64,000 bases of DNA from Aquicoccus porphyridii (lineage in GTDB: Bacteria > Pseudomonadota > Alphaproteobacteria > Rhodobacterales > Rhodobacteraceae), in the NCBI RefSeq assembly GCF_008369105.1, contig NZ_VINQ01000015.1, forward strand, positions 1-64,000, written 5' to 3'. The notes beneath the pieces are model-generated. The model was not told the origin of the DNA. It searched no databases and saw only the letters and a program-made list of their open reading frames with translations. Of this stretch, positions 34,821 through 44,505 are shown piece after piece (within the stretch, counting starts at the first letter, position 1; each line of letters opens with the position of its first letter). Made by a program: the position numbers and the translations under genes.

Positions 34821-37800
34821 CTACCCCCGGGCCGAACGCTGGCTCATGAATCGGCGTGTCAGACGCCACGATATCGCCGCCAATCCAAAGCCCAGCACCG
34901 CGATCACCAACGCCCCGGCAAGGAAGAGACCGAGTGCCTTGACCATCGGCGCGCCATCGAAGGGCAAACGCCCGGCCAGCGGCGGCCAAACACCGCCCGC
35001 AAGCGCCACATGCCCCATGGTTGCCGCCAACCACCCCAGACTCGCCAGCCCGCCCAGCAACACCGCCCAATGCACCGGCCCCGCGCCATGGCCACGCACC
35101 CCGCGCCGCAACGCGGTGAACTGCCGCCCCAGGTCCGATTGCACGGCCATCAGGGCCGGGACCACCAGCAGCACCAGGAGCACACCAAAGCCCAGCCCGT
35201 AAACCAGCGTGATCACCGTCGGCTTGAGAAACTGCGCCTGTTGCGATTGCTCGTATAACAGCGGGGTCAGCCCCAGAACCGTGGTCAACGTGGTGAGCAT
35301 AACCGGCCTGAGCCGGTCCGCCGCCCCGTCGATGATCGACGGGATCAGACCACGCTCGCGCGCATGATCGTCGATCGTGGTCACCAGAACGATCGAGTCG
35401 TTGATGATGATCCCGGTCATGCCCAGCAAGCCCACCACCGTGAACATGCTGAGTGGCACATCCCAGGCCGCATGGCCATAAATCGTGCCGACAAGGCCAA
35501 AGGGAATGATCGCCATCACCACCACCGGCCGGGTCCAGCTCGAAAAGGCCCAGGCCAGCACGGCATAGATGCCCACAAGGCTCAGGATCAGCCCCAAAAG
35601 CGCATCGTTGAGGAATTCGTCCTCCTGTTCGGACAGGCCCGACAGGCGCCATTCGACCTGGTGCAGGCTCGCGATATCGGGCAGGATCTCGGTTTCCAGC
35701 GCGCGCATGATTTCCTCGGCGCGGGCCGGATCGTCCTCGGATATGTCGCCCGTCACCGACACGGTGCGCAGCCCGTTCTCGCGCCGCACGGTCGAGAACC
35801 CGGCCCGGGTCTCCACCTCGACGATATCGACCAGTGGAACGTACTGGCCCTGCGGCGTGCGCATCTGGCTGCGTTCAAGGAAATCCGCCGACAATTCCCC
35901 ACGCGGCAGTTCGATGCGGATCTCGGCGCTGCGCGGCCCGTCGGGATAGGTCGCCGCCTCAAGCCCGTTCAGCCGGTGGCGCAGCACCCGACCCAACCCG
36001 TCAATGGTAAAGCCCAACGCCTGCCCCTGCGGGGTCAGTTCAAGAATCAACTCATCCTTGTCATAGGCCAGGTTGTCCTCGACCGCGCTGACCTCGGGAT
36101 AGCGGTTCATCGCCTCTTTCAACGCCTCCGCCGCCGTCTTGAGCGTCTCGGCATCCGCACCATAGAACTGCACGTCGAGCGCCTCGCCCCCCGGCCCCGA
36201 CCGCCAGCCGCGGAAACTCAGCGTTTCGGTCATAGGATGGCGCTCCACCCGCTCCTGCAATTCGGCCACGAGGGCGAAACTGGAATAGGGGCGCAAATCG
36301 GCGTCGATCAATTCGATGGCGATCCCGCCCAGAAGATCGGCATCCTTCACGTCCGACCCGGGCAGCGGGCGACCGGAATTGCCCCCCACCTCGGCGATGG
36401 CATAGTCGATCGGGTTGCGGCCATGGCGCGTCTCGTATTCCTGCGCCAGGTCCTCGATCATGCCCTGCATCAGGCGCATCTGCTCGATCGTGTCGGCCCG
36501 CGTCGCCCCCGGCACCATCGCCCAGTTGCCGGTCACGCTGCCCTGCTCGGGCGCGTTGAAAAACCGCCATTGCACATCGCCCCGCACGACCTGCGCGACC
36601 TGAATGGCCAGCAGCAAAATCGTTCCGGCCAGCACCGGATACCGCATCCAGACGACACCCGCGATGAACGGGCGAAACAGCGTCTCGCGCACCCAGACGA
36701 ACCCCCGGTTCACCACCCGCGACGGCAGGTCATACCAGTGATCGCGCATCCCCGCGCGATGCAGCGAATGGGCCATGTGGTGCGGCAGGATCAGGAAACA
36801 CTCGGCCAGGCTCGCCGCCAGGACCGCGATCACCGTGAAAGGAATATCGGCAATCATGTCGCCGAACCGACCCGAAATCGCGGTCAGGGCGAAAAACGCG
36901 ATGATCGTGGTCAGGCTCGCGGCAAAGACCGGCAACGCCATGCGCCGCGCCGCGTTCTCGGCGGCCTCGACCGGCCCCTCGCCGCGTTTCACACGCGCAT
37001 CCGCGTGCTCGCCCACCACGATGGCATCGTCCACCACGATGCCCAGCGTGATGATCAGCGCGAAAAGCGAGATCATGTTGATGGTCAAACCGAACGCATA
37101 CATGAGCGCGATCGCGGTCAACATCGATACCGGGATACCCGCCGCCACCCAAAACGCGGTGCGCGCATTGAGAAACAGGAACAACAGCCCCACGACCAGC
37201 GCCAGCCCCACGGCCCCGTTATCGATCAATATGTTGAGCCGCCCGCTGATCGCCTCGGCACGAGTCCGGATCAGGTCGATCCCGACACCCGCGGGCAATG
37301 TCGCCTCCATCTCTGCGGCGACCTCCTCGACCTGCCGCTGGATAGCAATCGCATCGCCCTGCGCCGAGCGGTCCACCCGAACCGAGATCGCCGGGTTCTC
37401 GCCCACGAAGTAGCTCCGGTTGCGGCTGATCCCCTCGACCCGCAACCGCGCCACATCCCCCACGGTCAGTTTCGATCCGTCCGTCGAAGATCGCAGCACG
37501 ATCTGCGCCAACTGGTCGACATCGCGCTTTTCCACCCCGGTGCGCACCCGGGCGTTGGCCCCTTCGACATCGCCCGCCGGATCGGCATCGACCTCGGCGG
37601 CAATGGCCTGCGCAATCTCGGCAAAACTGATATCATGGGCAATGAGGCTGACACTGGGCACCTCGATGATCGTGCGCGGCGCGGCGACGCCCCGGATCGT
37701 GGTGCGCGTGACCCCGGCGGCAAACAGCCGGGTCACGAATTCGTCTGCAAAGCGGCCCAGTTGCTCGCTCGCGACCGGCCCGGTGATGACCACATCCGTC

Positions 37801-38225
37801 ACCCGGTCGCGCCATGCGCCGCGCGTGACCCTTGGGTCTTCGGCCTCTTCGGGAAAGGTGGTCAGTTGATCGACCGCCGACTGCACATCGTCGGCGGCGC
37901 GCGCCATGTCATAGCCCGGCTCGAAATCCAGCGATATCTGCGCCCGCCCCTCACGCGAGGATGCGGTCGAGCTTTCCACCCCCTCGACCGCAAGAAGCGC
38001 GGGCTCCAGCAACTGGACAATCGCCGCGTCCACGTCCTCGGCCCCTGCGCCCTCCCAGACCACGCTCACGCTCACGCTGTCGATGATCACATCGGGAAAG
38101 AACTGTGCCCGCATCCGTGGCACGGCCGCCAGACCGGCAATGATCAGAACCACCAGCAACAGGTTCGCGGCGGTCGCATGCCGCACGAAATAGCTTAGAA
38201 TGCCACCCGGATCGCGTAGCGCCAT
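34821..38225 (-). CDS. RND-family efflux pump inner-membrane subunit (AcrB type)
   Basis: This 1134-residue transporter has the two-fold RND layout: an N-terminal helix (residues about 18-35), a large periplasmic loop, a helix cluster from about 340, a second periplasmic loop and a last cluster at about 900-1125. The proton-relay motif VDDAIVVGEHADARV lies in TM4 near residue 405. It should pump substrates with the adaptor encoded three bases upstream and an unlinked outer-membrane channel. Substrate class is not readable. A frame that reads through near its C-terminus (34765-35652) was rejected as a shadow. Confidence 0.92.
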   Translation of the reverse strand: MALRDPGGILSYFVRHATAANLLLVVLIIAGLAAVPRMRAQFFPDVIIDSVSVSVVWEGAGAEDVDAAIVQLLEPALLAVEGVESSTASSREGRAQISLDFEPGYDMARAADDVQSAVDQLTTFPEEAEDPRVTRGAWRDRVTDVVITGPVASEQLGRFADEFVTRLFAAGVTRTTIRGVAAPRTIIEVPSVSLIAHDISFAEIAQAIAAEVDADPAGDVEGANARVRTGVEKRDVDQLAQIVLRSSTDGSKLTVGDVARLRVEGISRNRSYFVGENPAISVRVDRSAQGDAIAIQRQVEEVAAEMEATLPAGVGIDLIRTRAEAISGRLNILIDNGAVGLALVVGLLFLFLNARTAFWVAAGIPVSMLTAIALMYAFGLTINMISLFALIITLGIVVDDAIVVGEHADARVKRGEGPVEAAENAARRMALPVFAASLTTIIAFFALTAISGRFGDMIADIPFTVIAVLAASLAECFLILPHHMAHSLHRAGMRDHWYDLPSRVVNRGFVWVRETLFRPFIAGVVWMRYPVLAGTILLLAIQVAQVVRGDVQWRFFNAPEQGSVTGNWAMVPGATRADTIEQMRLMQGMIEDLAQEYETRHGRNPIDYAIAEVGGNSGRPLPGSDVKDADLLGGIAIELIDADLRPYSSFALVAELQERVERHPMTETLSFRGWRSGPGGEALDVQFYGADAETLKTAAEALKEAMNRYPEVSAVEDNLAYDKDELILELTPQGQALGFTIDGLGRVLRHRLNGLEAATYPDGPRSAEIRIELPRGELSADFLERSQMRTPQGQYVPLVDIVEVETRAGFSTVRRENGLRTVSVTGDISEDDPARAEEIMRALETEILPDIASLHQVEWRLSGLSEQEDEFLNDALLGLILSLVGIYAVLAWAFSSWTRPVVVMAIIPFGLVGTIYGHAAWDVPLSMFTVVGLLGMTGIIINDSIVLVTTIDDHARERGLIPSIIDGAADRLRPVMLTTLTTVLGLTPLLYEQSQQAQFLKPTVITLVYGLGFGVLLVLLVVPALMAVQSDLGRQFTALRRGVRGHGAGPVHWAVLLGGLASLGWLAATMGHVALAGGVWPPLAGRLPFDGAPMVKALGLFLAGALVIAVLGFGLAAISWRLTRRFMSQRSARG

Positions 38226-38228
38226 GGA

Positions 38229-39686
38229 TCAGCCCCCCATGCGCGCTTCGATGCGCGTGACCGTCTCGGCGGGGACTTTCGGTTGCGCAAGCTCTGCCAG
38301 AATGCGGCTCTTGACCGCCTCCGGCATCCGCCCGTTATCCTCGACAAAAGCGACAAGCCGCGCCCGCCGCTCCTCGCTCAGTTCAAGCATCTCGGGTTCG
38401 CTCAAAGCCTCGGCCGGACCGCTGCGCAACGGGCGCACCTTGATCCCCGGCCCAAGAAGCGGCGTCCGGTGGGTCACGACCTCGCGCCCGGCAAGGCCCT
38501 CGGCCCGGATCACGATCTCATCCCCCTGCCGCCGCAACAATTCGACCTCGACCCGTTCAAGCCGCCCCTCGTCATCCAGCGCCAGAACATCGCCCGCCGA
38601 TCCAAGCGCGCCCGAAGGCAACACGATCACCCCGTCGAGCGGTGGCTCGACGATCTCGACCGTGACGAAATCACCCGGCTTGAACTCCCGTGCCCCGTCC
38701 AGTCGCGCGAACAAAAGCCGCCCGGTCTGGCCTTCGCCCACCGCCGCGCTATCGCGGACAAGCTGTCCCTGCGCGGTCACATCAATGCCGAACACGTCGA
38801 GGATCGCCCGCACCGGCGCCCGGCGCAAACGACCCTCATCTCCCAAAAGCCGGACATAATCGCGGGTCGACACCCGGAACGCCACCTCAAGCGCGGTTTC
38901 GTCGACCAGTTCCGCCAAAAGCGTATTCGCCGACACCAACCCACCCTCGACAAGGTTCACCCCGCTCAGCGTGCCGGTAAACCCGGCGTGGATTTCCATA
39001 TCGGCCAGCCTGCGTTCGGCCTCGCCCAGCGCGATCCGCGCCCGGGCCTTGCGCGTTTCGGCGTTGTCCACCCGCGCTTCCGCCTGTGCGATCGCTTGCC
39101 GCCGCGTGAGAACCGCCGCGCGCGCGGCACTCGCGGCGAGTTCGGCGGTTTCCACCGCCGCATCCGTGCCGACACCGCGCTGGCGCAGATCTATCTGTCG
39201 TTGCAGGGCGCGTTCGCGCAGCACCACCTGCTCTTCCGCCGCCGCCAACTCGTCGCGGGCGAGATCGAGCCCGCGCGCGGCGTCGCGCGCCTCGGCCCGC
39301 GCATCCTCTAGGTCGCTCGCGGCGCGGTCCCGCGCATCCTGCGCATCCGCCGGGTCGATCCGCACCAGAAGCGCACCCTCCTGCACATGGCCGCCCTCGA
39401 CGAAATCATCGGACAATTCGATCACCCGGCCACCCACCGCCGCGCGAATGTCCAGAGTCCGGCTGCTCTTCACTTCGCCATAGGAGGTCAGGACCGGCGC
39501 AACCCGCCCGGCTTCGGCGCGCATCACCCGGACCGCGAACTCACGCTCGCGACTTTGCGGCACCCGCGCCTCGCGCGCCATGCGCGCCTCGACCGCCTGT
39601 TGCAAGGTGTATCCGGCATAGAAAAGCACGCCCAATGCCAGCGAGAACAGAAAAAGCCCGGTCAGGCTCTGGCGCAGAAATCGCAT
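38229..39686 (-). CDS. RND efflux periplasmic adaptor subunit
   Basis: This 485-residue membrane-fusion protein has an N-terminal membrane anchor (residues 8-28), a lipoyl-like half-motif near 75-115, a long alpha-helical hairpin with coiled coils (about 115-215), then barrel domains. It bridges the RND pump to an outer-membrane channel. It is the first gene of the two-gene pump operon. The C-terminal 50 residues are charged and extra compared with short adaptors. Confidence 0.9.
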   Translation of the reverse strand: MRFLRQSLTGLFLFSLALGVLFYAGYTLQQAVEARMAREARVPQSREREFAVRVMRAEAGRVAPVLTSYGEVKSSRTLDIRAAVGGRVIELSDDFVEGGHVQEGALLVRIDPADAQDARDRAASDLEDARAEARDAARGLDLARDELAAAEEQVVLRERALQRQIDLRQRGVGTDAAVETAELAASAARAAVLTRRQAIAQAEARVDNAETRKARARIALGEAERRLADMEIHAGFTGTLSGVNLVEGGLVSANTLLAELVDETALEVAFRVSTRDYVRLLGDEGRLRRAPVRAILDVFGIDVTAQGQLVRDSAAVGEGQTGRLLFARLDGAREFKPGDFVTVEIVEPPLDGVIVLPSGALGSAGDVLALDDEGRLERVEVELLRRQGDEIVIRAEGLAGREVVTHRTPLLGPGIKVRPLRSGPAEALSEPEMLELSEERRARLVAFVEDNGRMPEAVKSRILAELAQPKVPAETVTRIEARMGG

Positions 39687-39816
39687 CGTTTCATACCTTC
39701 GAAATCCGCCGTTACGTCCCGACGGTCAAGTCTATCGTGGCCCCGTGAATTGCCAAGCCCGTTGCCACATCACGATTGTCTTACGTGCGACTGCCCCGCT
39801 TCCGTCGCTTGCCGTC

Positions 39817-40260
39817 TCAAAAATCTTCCAGTTCCAGAAGGATACCGCGAAAATTCTCGATCAGATCGAACTGCGCCACCTGCGACCGGGTCAGAAAACC
39901 GAACCCCGCCCCTTCGCTCAGCGTGACATCCCCCGTCTCGACACGCCGATCAAGCGTGAAGACATGCACCACCCCGTCGATCCGGGCCTGGCTTGCGAAC
40001 ATGACCAGCGGATGCAAGGCGTCGGCCGTGATGTCGATCCCGGTTTCTTCGCGAAACTCCCGCCGCGCCGCCAACTCGGGCGTCTCGCCCGGCTCGATAC
40101 CGCCCCCGAACAGGCTCCATTTGCCGGGCGCCACGATCCCCGCCGCATCGTCGCGAAGCTGCATCAGCACCCGGCCCTGCCGGTCACGCGCCAAAACCGC
40201 CGCCCCGCGCCACCCCACGGGGTCCGGCAGCGGGCCGACAACGCGAAACCCGCCGCTCAT
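39817..40260 (-). CDS. NUDIX hydrolase
   Basis: This 147-residue protein carries the Nudix box GGIEPGETPELAARREFREE at about 53-72, followed by TGI. Such enzymes cleave nucleoside diphosphates linked to another moiety; the substrate is not readable. The start MSGGFRVVG at 40260 overlaps the moaB stop by four bases; the in-frame upstream extension lies inside moaB. It is the last gene of a leftward chain with uracil-DNA glycosylase, phosphoesterase and moaB. Confidence 0.88.
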   Translation of the reverse strand: MSGGFRVVGPLPDPVGWRGAAVLARDRQGRVLMQLRDDAAGIVAPGKWSLFGGGIEPGETPELAARREFREETGIDITADALHPLVMFASQARIDGVVHVFTLDRRVETGDVTLSEGAGFGFLTRSQVAQFDLIENFRGILLELEDF

Positions 40261-40799
40261 TTCCGCCTCAGATGCTCGTCCAGCCGCGGCATGATCTCGA
40301 CGAAATTGCAGGGGCTGTGACGATAGTCGAACTGCCATTGCAGGATCTCGTCCCATGCGTCGCGACAGGCCCCCGGGCTTCCCGGCAGGGCAAAAAGATA
40401 GGTGCCCCCCGCAACGCCCCCTGTCGCCCGGCTCTGCACCGCGCTGGTGCCGATCTTCTGCATGCTCACCATGGTAAAGACCGTGGCAAAGGCCTCGATC
40501 TCCTTTTCATAGACATCGCGATGCGCCTCGACCGTGACGTCGCGCCCGGTCAACCCGGTGCCGCCGGTCGTAATGATCGCGTCCACATCGTCGCGCGCGA
40601 TCCATTCGCGCAATTGATCGGCGATCTGGTCGCGCTCGTCGCGCACGATCATCCGGTCGGCCAGTACATGCCCCGCCGCCTCGATCCGCCCGACCAACAC
40701 CTCGCCCGAACGGTCTTCGCTCATGTCGCGCGTATCCGACACGGTCAGAACCGCGATCCGCACCGGCAGGAAATCCTTGCTCTCGTCGATCTTTCCCAT
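40257..40799 (-). CDS. moaB: Molybdenum cofactor biosynthesis protein MoaB
   Basis: This 180-residue MoaB/MogA-fold protein is the molybdopterin adenylyltransferase type. IITTGGTGLTGRDVTVEA near 72-89 is the conserved loop, and GGTYLFALPGSPGACRDAWD near 131-150 is typical of MoaB. The start MGKIDESKDF was chosen over an upstream extension inside the phosphoesterase gene. MoaD and MoaE for the same cofactor are encoded 14 kb to the right, so the pathway is scattered. Confidence 0.93.
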   Translation of the reverse strand: MGKIDESKDFLPVRIAVLTVSDTRDMSEDRSGEVLVGRIEAAGHVLADRMIVRDERDQIADQLREWIARDDVDAIITTGGTGLTGRDVTVEAHRDVYEKEIEAFATVFTMVSMQKIGTSAVQSRATGGVAGGTYLFALPGSPGACRDAWDEILQWQFDYRHSPCNFVEIMPRLDEHLRRK

Positions 40800-40801
40800 G
40801 C

Positions 40802-41407
40802 CTAGATCCCCGCCTCGAACTCGAACCAGTTGACCACCGGGCCGAGGTTGACCACCTCGCTTTGCCCGATCTTGCCCCGCTCGCCCCAGCATTCGTGCAC
40901 ATGCCCACACAGGACAAGCCGGGGCTGCACCCGCTCTATGGCCCCGCGCACCGCCACGGAGCCGACCGAAATCCCCGTCGATGTCCGGTCAACCACGCCC
41001 TTGGGCGGCGAATGGCTGATCAGGATATCGGCGGCCTCGCAGGCAGCCAGCATCGCCTCGGCCTCGTCTTCGCCCAGGTTGCAGGACCAGTCGCCAAAGG
41101 GCGGCGGCGGCACCGCATACCCGAGCCCGAAAAGGCGCAGCCCGCCGATCACATGCCCCTGCCCGTGCAGCACCACCGCGCCCTTTGGCGCGTCCCGGCG
41201 CAATTCCTCGGCGCTCTCGACATTGCCGGGCACCAGAACCATGGGCGCCGCGATCCCGTCCAGCACCGACAGGATATCGCGCAATCCCTGCCGCATATGA
41301 CAGAAATCCCCCGCCCCGATCACCAGGTCGGCGCCATCCGCCGCCTCGGCCACGGTGCGCATCGCCTTTGCACTCGCATGCACATCGGAAAACCCCAGCA
41401 CTCTCAT
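40802..41407 (-). CDS. Calcineurin-like metallophosphoesterase
   Basis: This 201-residue protein has the phosphoesterase motifs in order: FSDVH (6-10), GAGDF (about 32-36), PGNVES where GNHE is more usual (about 58-63), SHSPPKG and CGHVHE. The change in the third motif leaves the asparagine but not the histidine. Substrate unknown. The start MRVLGFSDVH overlaps the upstream stop (ATGA), and moaB begins two bases after this stop. It probably shares a transcript with the DNA-repair gene before it. Confidence 0.85.
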   Translation of the reverse strand: MRVLGFSDVHASAKAMRTVAEAADGADLVIGAGDFCHMRQGLRDILSVLDGIAAPMVLVPGNVESAEELRRDAPKGAVVLHGQGHVIGGLRLFGLGYAVPPPPFGDWSCNLGEDEAEAMLAACEAADILISHSPPKGVVDRTSTGISVGSVAVRGAIERVQPRLVLCGHVHECWGERGKIGQSEVVNLGPVVNWFEFEAGI

Positions 41408-42207
41408 GACCCGGTCTCCAATCTCGCCCTCAAACTCAACAAATCGGCCCAGGCTTCGCGCTTGGCCCCCGGGTTTCGTAACAGATAGGCGGGGTGAAAC
41501 ATAGGCAGCGCCGGACGGCCAAATGCCTCGGACCATGTGCCGCGCAGCCGCGTGATCCCGCGTTGGCCCAGCACCGCCTGACAGCTCGTGTTGCCCATCA
41601 CGACAAGGATATCAGGCGCGGCCAGTTCCACATGCCGCCCGAGAAAGGGCAGCATCATGGCGATCTCTTCGGGTTTCGGATCGCGGTTCTGCGGCGGGCG
41701 CCACGGCATCACGTTGGTGATATAGACCGCCTCTCCCTCGCCCGCCCGCGCCATGCCGATTGCCGCCAGCATCCGGTCGAGCAACTGCCCGGCGGCACCC
41801 ACGAAAGGCCGCCCTTCGCGATCCTCGTCGCGCCCCGGCGCCTCGCCGATGATCATCACCCGCGCGCCCGGCTGACCGTCGGCAAACACAAGCTGGCGCG
41901 CGCCACGCTTGAGATCGCAAAGCTCATAGGCGTCCATGGCGGCGCGCAACGCGACAAGGTCGGTCGCCGCCTCTGCCGCCTCGCGCGCAACGGCCACCGG
42001 GTCGCCCCGCTCCGGCTCGGGCAATGGCGTGGCTTGCACCGGGGCGGGTGACGCCGGTTTTTCCGGTTTTGCCGCATCCGGTCCCGTCACCTTTTCAGGC
42101 AGGCCATACCGCACCACCGGGGCATCCCCGATCGCCTCGTCCGCGCCGAGCTCGATCTGCCATTCGAGGGCCGCCCGCGCCGCGTGATATCCCATGTGCG
42201 ATTCCAT
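41404..42207 (-). CDS. Uracil-DNA glycosylase, family 4-like
   Basis: This 267-residue glycosylase removes uracil from DNA. Motif A GEAPGRDEDREGRPFVGAAG begins near residue 119, NVMPWRPPQNR follows, and motif B HPAYLLRNP is near the end. The first 75 residues are a low-complexity Pro/Ala/Glu-rich extension. Family 4 enzymes usually carry four cysteine ligands for a [4Fe-4S] cluster, but only two cysteines are present here (in ELCDLKRG and TSCQAV), so the cluster is probably absent. It is the first gene of a four-gene chain. Confidence 0.88.
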   Translation of the reverse strand: MESHMGYHAARAALEWQIELGADEAIGDAPVVRYGLPEKVTGPDAAKPEKPASPAPVQATPLPEPERGDPVAVAREAAEAATDLVALRAAMDAYELCDLKRGARQLVFADGQPGARVMIIGEAPGRDEDREGRPFVGAAGQLLDRMLAAIGMARAGEGEAVYITNVMPWRPPQNRDPKPEEIAMMLPFLGRHVELAAPDILVVMGNTSCQAVLGQRGITRLRGTWSEAFGRPALPMFHPAYLLRNPGAKREAWADLLSLRARLETGS

Positions 42208-42516
42208 TGCGGTAGCCTAGCGCAACCCCGCGCCGGCCTGAACCACTCATTCGCCATGCCACGGCCTGAGGTATTGCGCCGCGCTTCGCGCGTCGCGGCG
42301 GGGCCTCGCTGACGCTCGGCCCGGCCGGGTTGGCCCCTATGCGCATGACTTTCGGGCATCGCGCAATCCGCCACCGTCGAATTGAGTATTTTCACCAAGA
42401 AAGAGACAGGCGGGCAGACCCCGACGCATCATCTGCCGCATCGGCTGGACACCCACCTGTGCGCTTCCTATAACCGGGCGGATCATGCGAGGCCCGCTTG
42501 CAAGGGGAGTAAGGCC
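42208..42516. other. Gap upstream of pyrB, GC-rich hairpins, no gene
   Basis: No coding frame with support is present. Two adjacent hairpins can form: CGCCGCG (42277-42283) with CGCGGCG (42294-42300), then GGGCC with GGCCC around 42302-42323. They look like a REP-type or attenuator-like element. The gap separates divergent uracil-DNA glycosylase and pyrB and must hold both promoters. Confidence 0.5.
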
Positions 42517-43476
42517 ATGAGCTTTCCACACCGTCACCTTCTGGGCATCGAGCCGCTCGCGCCCGCCGACATCACCACGCTGCTGGATCTGTCCGATCAA
42601 TATGTCGACCTCAACCGGTCGGCGCGCAAGCACACCGAAACCCTTGCCGGTCTGACCCAGATCAACATGTTTTTTGAAAACTCGACCCGCACGCAGGCCA
42701 GTTTCGAGCTGGCCGGTCAAAGGTTGGGCGCGGATGTGATGAACATGGCCATGCAGGCCAGCTCGATCAAGAAGGGCGAGACGCTGATCGACACGGCGCT
42801 TACGCTCAACGCCATGCATCCCGACCTGCTGGTCGTGCGGCATCCGCATTCCGGCGCGGTCGATCTCTTGTCGCAGAAAGTGCGCTGCGCGGTGCTCAAC
42901 GCAGGCGACGGGCGCCATGAGCATCCCACGCAGGCGCTTCTGGATGCGCTGACCATCCGGCGCGCCAAGGGGCGGCTGCACCGGCTCAGCATCGCGATCT
43001 GCGGTGATATCGCGCATTCCCGGGTGGCGCGCTCGAACATCCTGCTGCTGGGCAAGATGGAAAACCGCGTCCGGCTGGTCGGCCCGCCCACGCTCATGCC
43101 CGCGCGGATCGGCGAATTCGGGGTCGAGGTCTATGAAGACATGCGCGAAGGCTTGAAGGATGTCGACGTGGTGATGATGCTGCGCCTTCAGCGCGAGCGC
43201 ATGGATGGCGGCTTCATCCCGTCCGAGCGCGAGTATTTCCACCGTTTCGGCCTCGATACCGAGAAGCTCGCCTTTGCCAAGGAAGACGCGATCGTGATGC
43301 ATCCCGGTCCGATGAATCGGGGCGTCGAGATCGACGGCGAAATCGCCGACGACATCAACCGGTCGGTCATCCAGGAACAGGTCGAGATGGGGGTCGCCGT
43401 TCGCATGGCGGCGATGGACATCCTCGCCCGCAACCTGCGCGAAGCGCGCGCGCGGGAGAGAAAGGTCATGGCGTGA
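42517..43476 (+). CDS. pyrB: Aspartate carbamoyltransferase catalytic subunit
   Basis: This 319-residue enzyme of pyrimidine synthesis condenses carbamoyl phosphate and aspartate. [13 protein letters not shown] (about 50-62) binds carbamoyl phosphate, [15 protein letters not shown] near 130-144 and [12 protein letters not shown] near 265-276 are also present. AGGGGAG precedes the chosen ATG; the open frame upstream is not family-like. No pyrI follows. It overlaps the next gene by four bases and leads a run of six genes to plsY. Confidence 0.95.
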   Translation: MSFPHRHLLGIEPLAPADITTLLDLSDQYVDLNRSARKHTETLAGLTQINMFFENSTRTQASFELAGQRLGADVMNMAMQASSIKKGETLIDTALTLNAMHPDLLVVRHPHSGAVDLLSQKVRCAVLNAGDGRHEHPTQALLDALTIRRAKGRLHRLSIAICGDIAHSRVARSNILLLGKMENRVRLVGPPTLMPARIGEFGVEVYEDMREGLKDVDVVMMLRLQRERMDGGFIPSEREYFHRFGLDTEKLAFAKEDAIVMHPGPMNRGVEIDGEIADDINRSVIQEQVEMGVAVRMAAMDILARNLREARARERKVMA

Positions 43477-44024
43477 CCCCCACCAGCACCGAGATCAGGT
43501 CCAGCGAACAGGGTGTGGTACGCCTTTTCGCCGTCGATCTGCCCCCGGACGAGGCCGCCCACTTCAACCGGCGCAACGGCACATGGCCGCTGCGCGCGGC
43601 ACTCGGGGCGGATTGGCTCGACCCAGACCACCTGCTGTTTTTCGACATTGCCGATCTCGAAGGAGTCGGCCTGACGGAGTATCTCGCCGAAGGGCACGGC
43701 ATCGGGGCCGAGGAACTCGCCCCCCTGCGGCAACGGCTCGACGGGATGAAGGGCCATGCGCTGATCGTCACCTCGCGCGCCTTCGGTGGCAGGGCGCAGA
43801 CGATCAAGCCGCGCGCGCCCCTGCGCCTCGTCGCCACGCTTCATGAGGACCGACCGCCGGTGATTTTCGAGCGCCTGCCCTCCGACGCCGCCACCCGCCC
43901 GGGCGCGGCGACAACCGGGGACAGCGCGACCACGCCCGCAAGACCGGGCCGCAAGCGCCGCCTGATCCTCGCGCTCCTGGTGCTGGGACTGGTCGCGTTG
44001 ACGCTGCTGGCGGTGCTCACATGA
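43473..44024 (+). CDS. Hypothetical protein with C-terminal membrane anchor
   Basis: This 183-residue protein starts at a GTG overlapping the pyrB stop. Residues 1-130 are soluble-looking with conserved-looking blocks ([30 protein letters not shown]), then a Pro/Ala/Thr linker, a basic patch (GRKRR) and a single terminal helix (about 160-180), a tail-anchored layout. I do not recognise a family. It overlaps the next PH-domain gene by four bases, so it is translated with it. Confidence 0.7.
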   Translation: MTPTSTEIRSSEQGVVRLFAVDLPPDEAAHFNRRNGTWPLRAALGADWLDPDHLLFFDIADLEGVGLTEYLAEGHGIGAEELAPLRQRLDGMKGHALIVTSRAFGGRAQTIKPRAPLRLVATLHEDRPPVIFERLPSDAATRPGAATTGDSATTPARPGRKRRLILALLVLGLVALTLLAVLT

Positions 44025-44497
44025 CCCTCGAACCACACCACCCCGGCCCCCAGACCCCGCTGGTCGCAGGCGAAACCGTGCTCGCCATGTGGCGGCCGCG
44101 GTTCTGGCTCTTTGCCCAGCGCGCCCTGCTCCTGGGGTTCGTGACCGCGCTCGGGCTCTCCGGGTTCGGCTTCCTGATCTGGTGGCAATGGCTTCTGGCG
44201 CTGCCGGTGCTGACGCTGGTCTATGTCTTTGTCTTCGACGATTATGCCACATGGGTCCGGCGCCGCGGCGATTGCTGGTATCTGACCGACCGCCGCCTGA
44301 TCTACGAGAGTGCCGACACCCCCGGGGAACAGGCCACCGTGCCGCTCTCGGGGATCGCGTGGATGCGCCCGTGGTTCTGGTGGAGCCTGCGCATCGGCCT
44401 GACCGGCGGCACCGCCACCACGATCCGCTTTGTCCCGGGCCCGCGCGATATCCGCCGCCGCATCGAGGCGGCCCAGAACCAACCCCAGGCAAATTGA
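44021..44497 (+). CDS. Membrane protein with bacterial PH-like domain
   Basis: This 158-residue protein has two hydrophobic segments (about 30-75) followed by a domain reading CWYLTDRRLIYES near 86-98, a typical strand pair of the bacterial PH (YdbT/DUF304-like) fold. The function is unknown; such proteins are membrane-associated. It overlaps its upstream neighbour by four bases and precedes another PH-like protein by eight bases, suggesting partner subunits. Confidence 0.75.
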   Translation: MTLEPHHPGPQTPLVAGETVLAMWRPRFWLFAQRALLLGFVTALGLSGFGFLIWWQWLLALPVLTLVYVFVFDDYATWVRRRGDCWYLTDRRLIYESADTPGEQATVPLSGIAWMRPWFWWSLRIGLTGGTATTIRFVPGPRDIRRRIEAAQNQPQAN

Positions 44498-44505
44498 GAA
44501 CCCTC

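Noticed and set aside
34765-35652. An alternative minus-strand frame near the end of the RND pump gene
   Set aside because: It is Gly/Asp/His-rich, and the main frame continues to a normal RND C-terminus at 34821.
35364-38198. A very long open frame (over 900 codons) on the plus strand opposite the RND pump
   Set aside because: It mirrors the GC-rich codon pattern of the real minus-strand gene, has no recognisable domain, and its composition is rich in Arg, His and Gln as antisense frames usually are.
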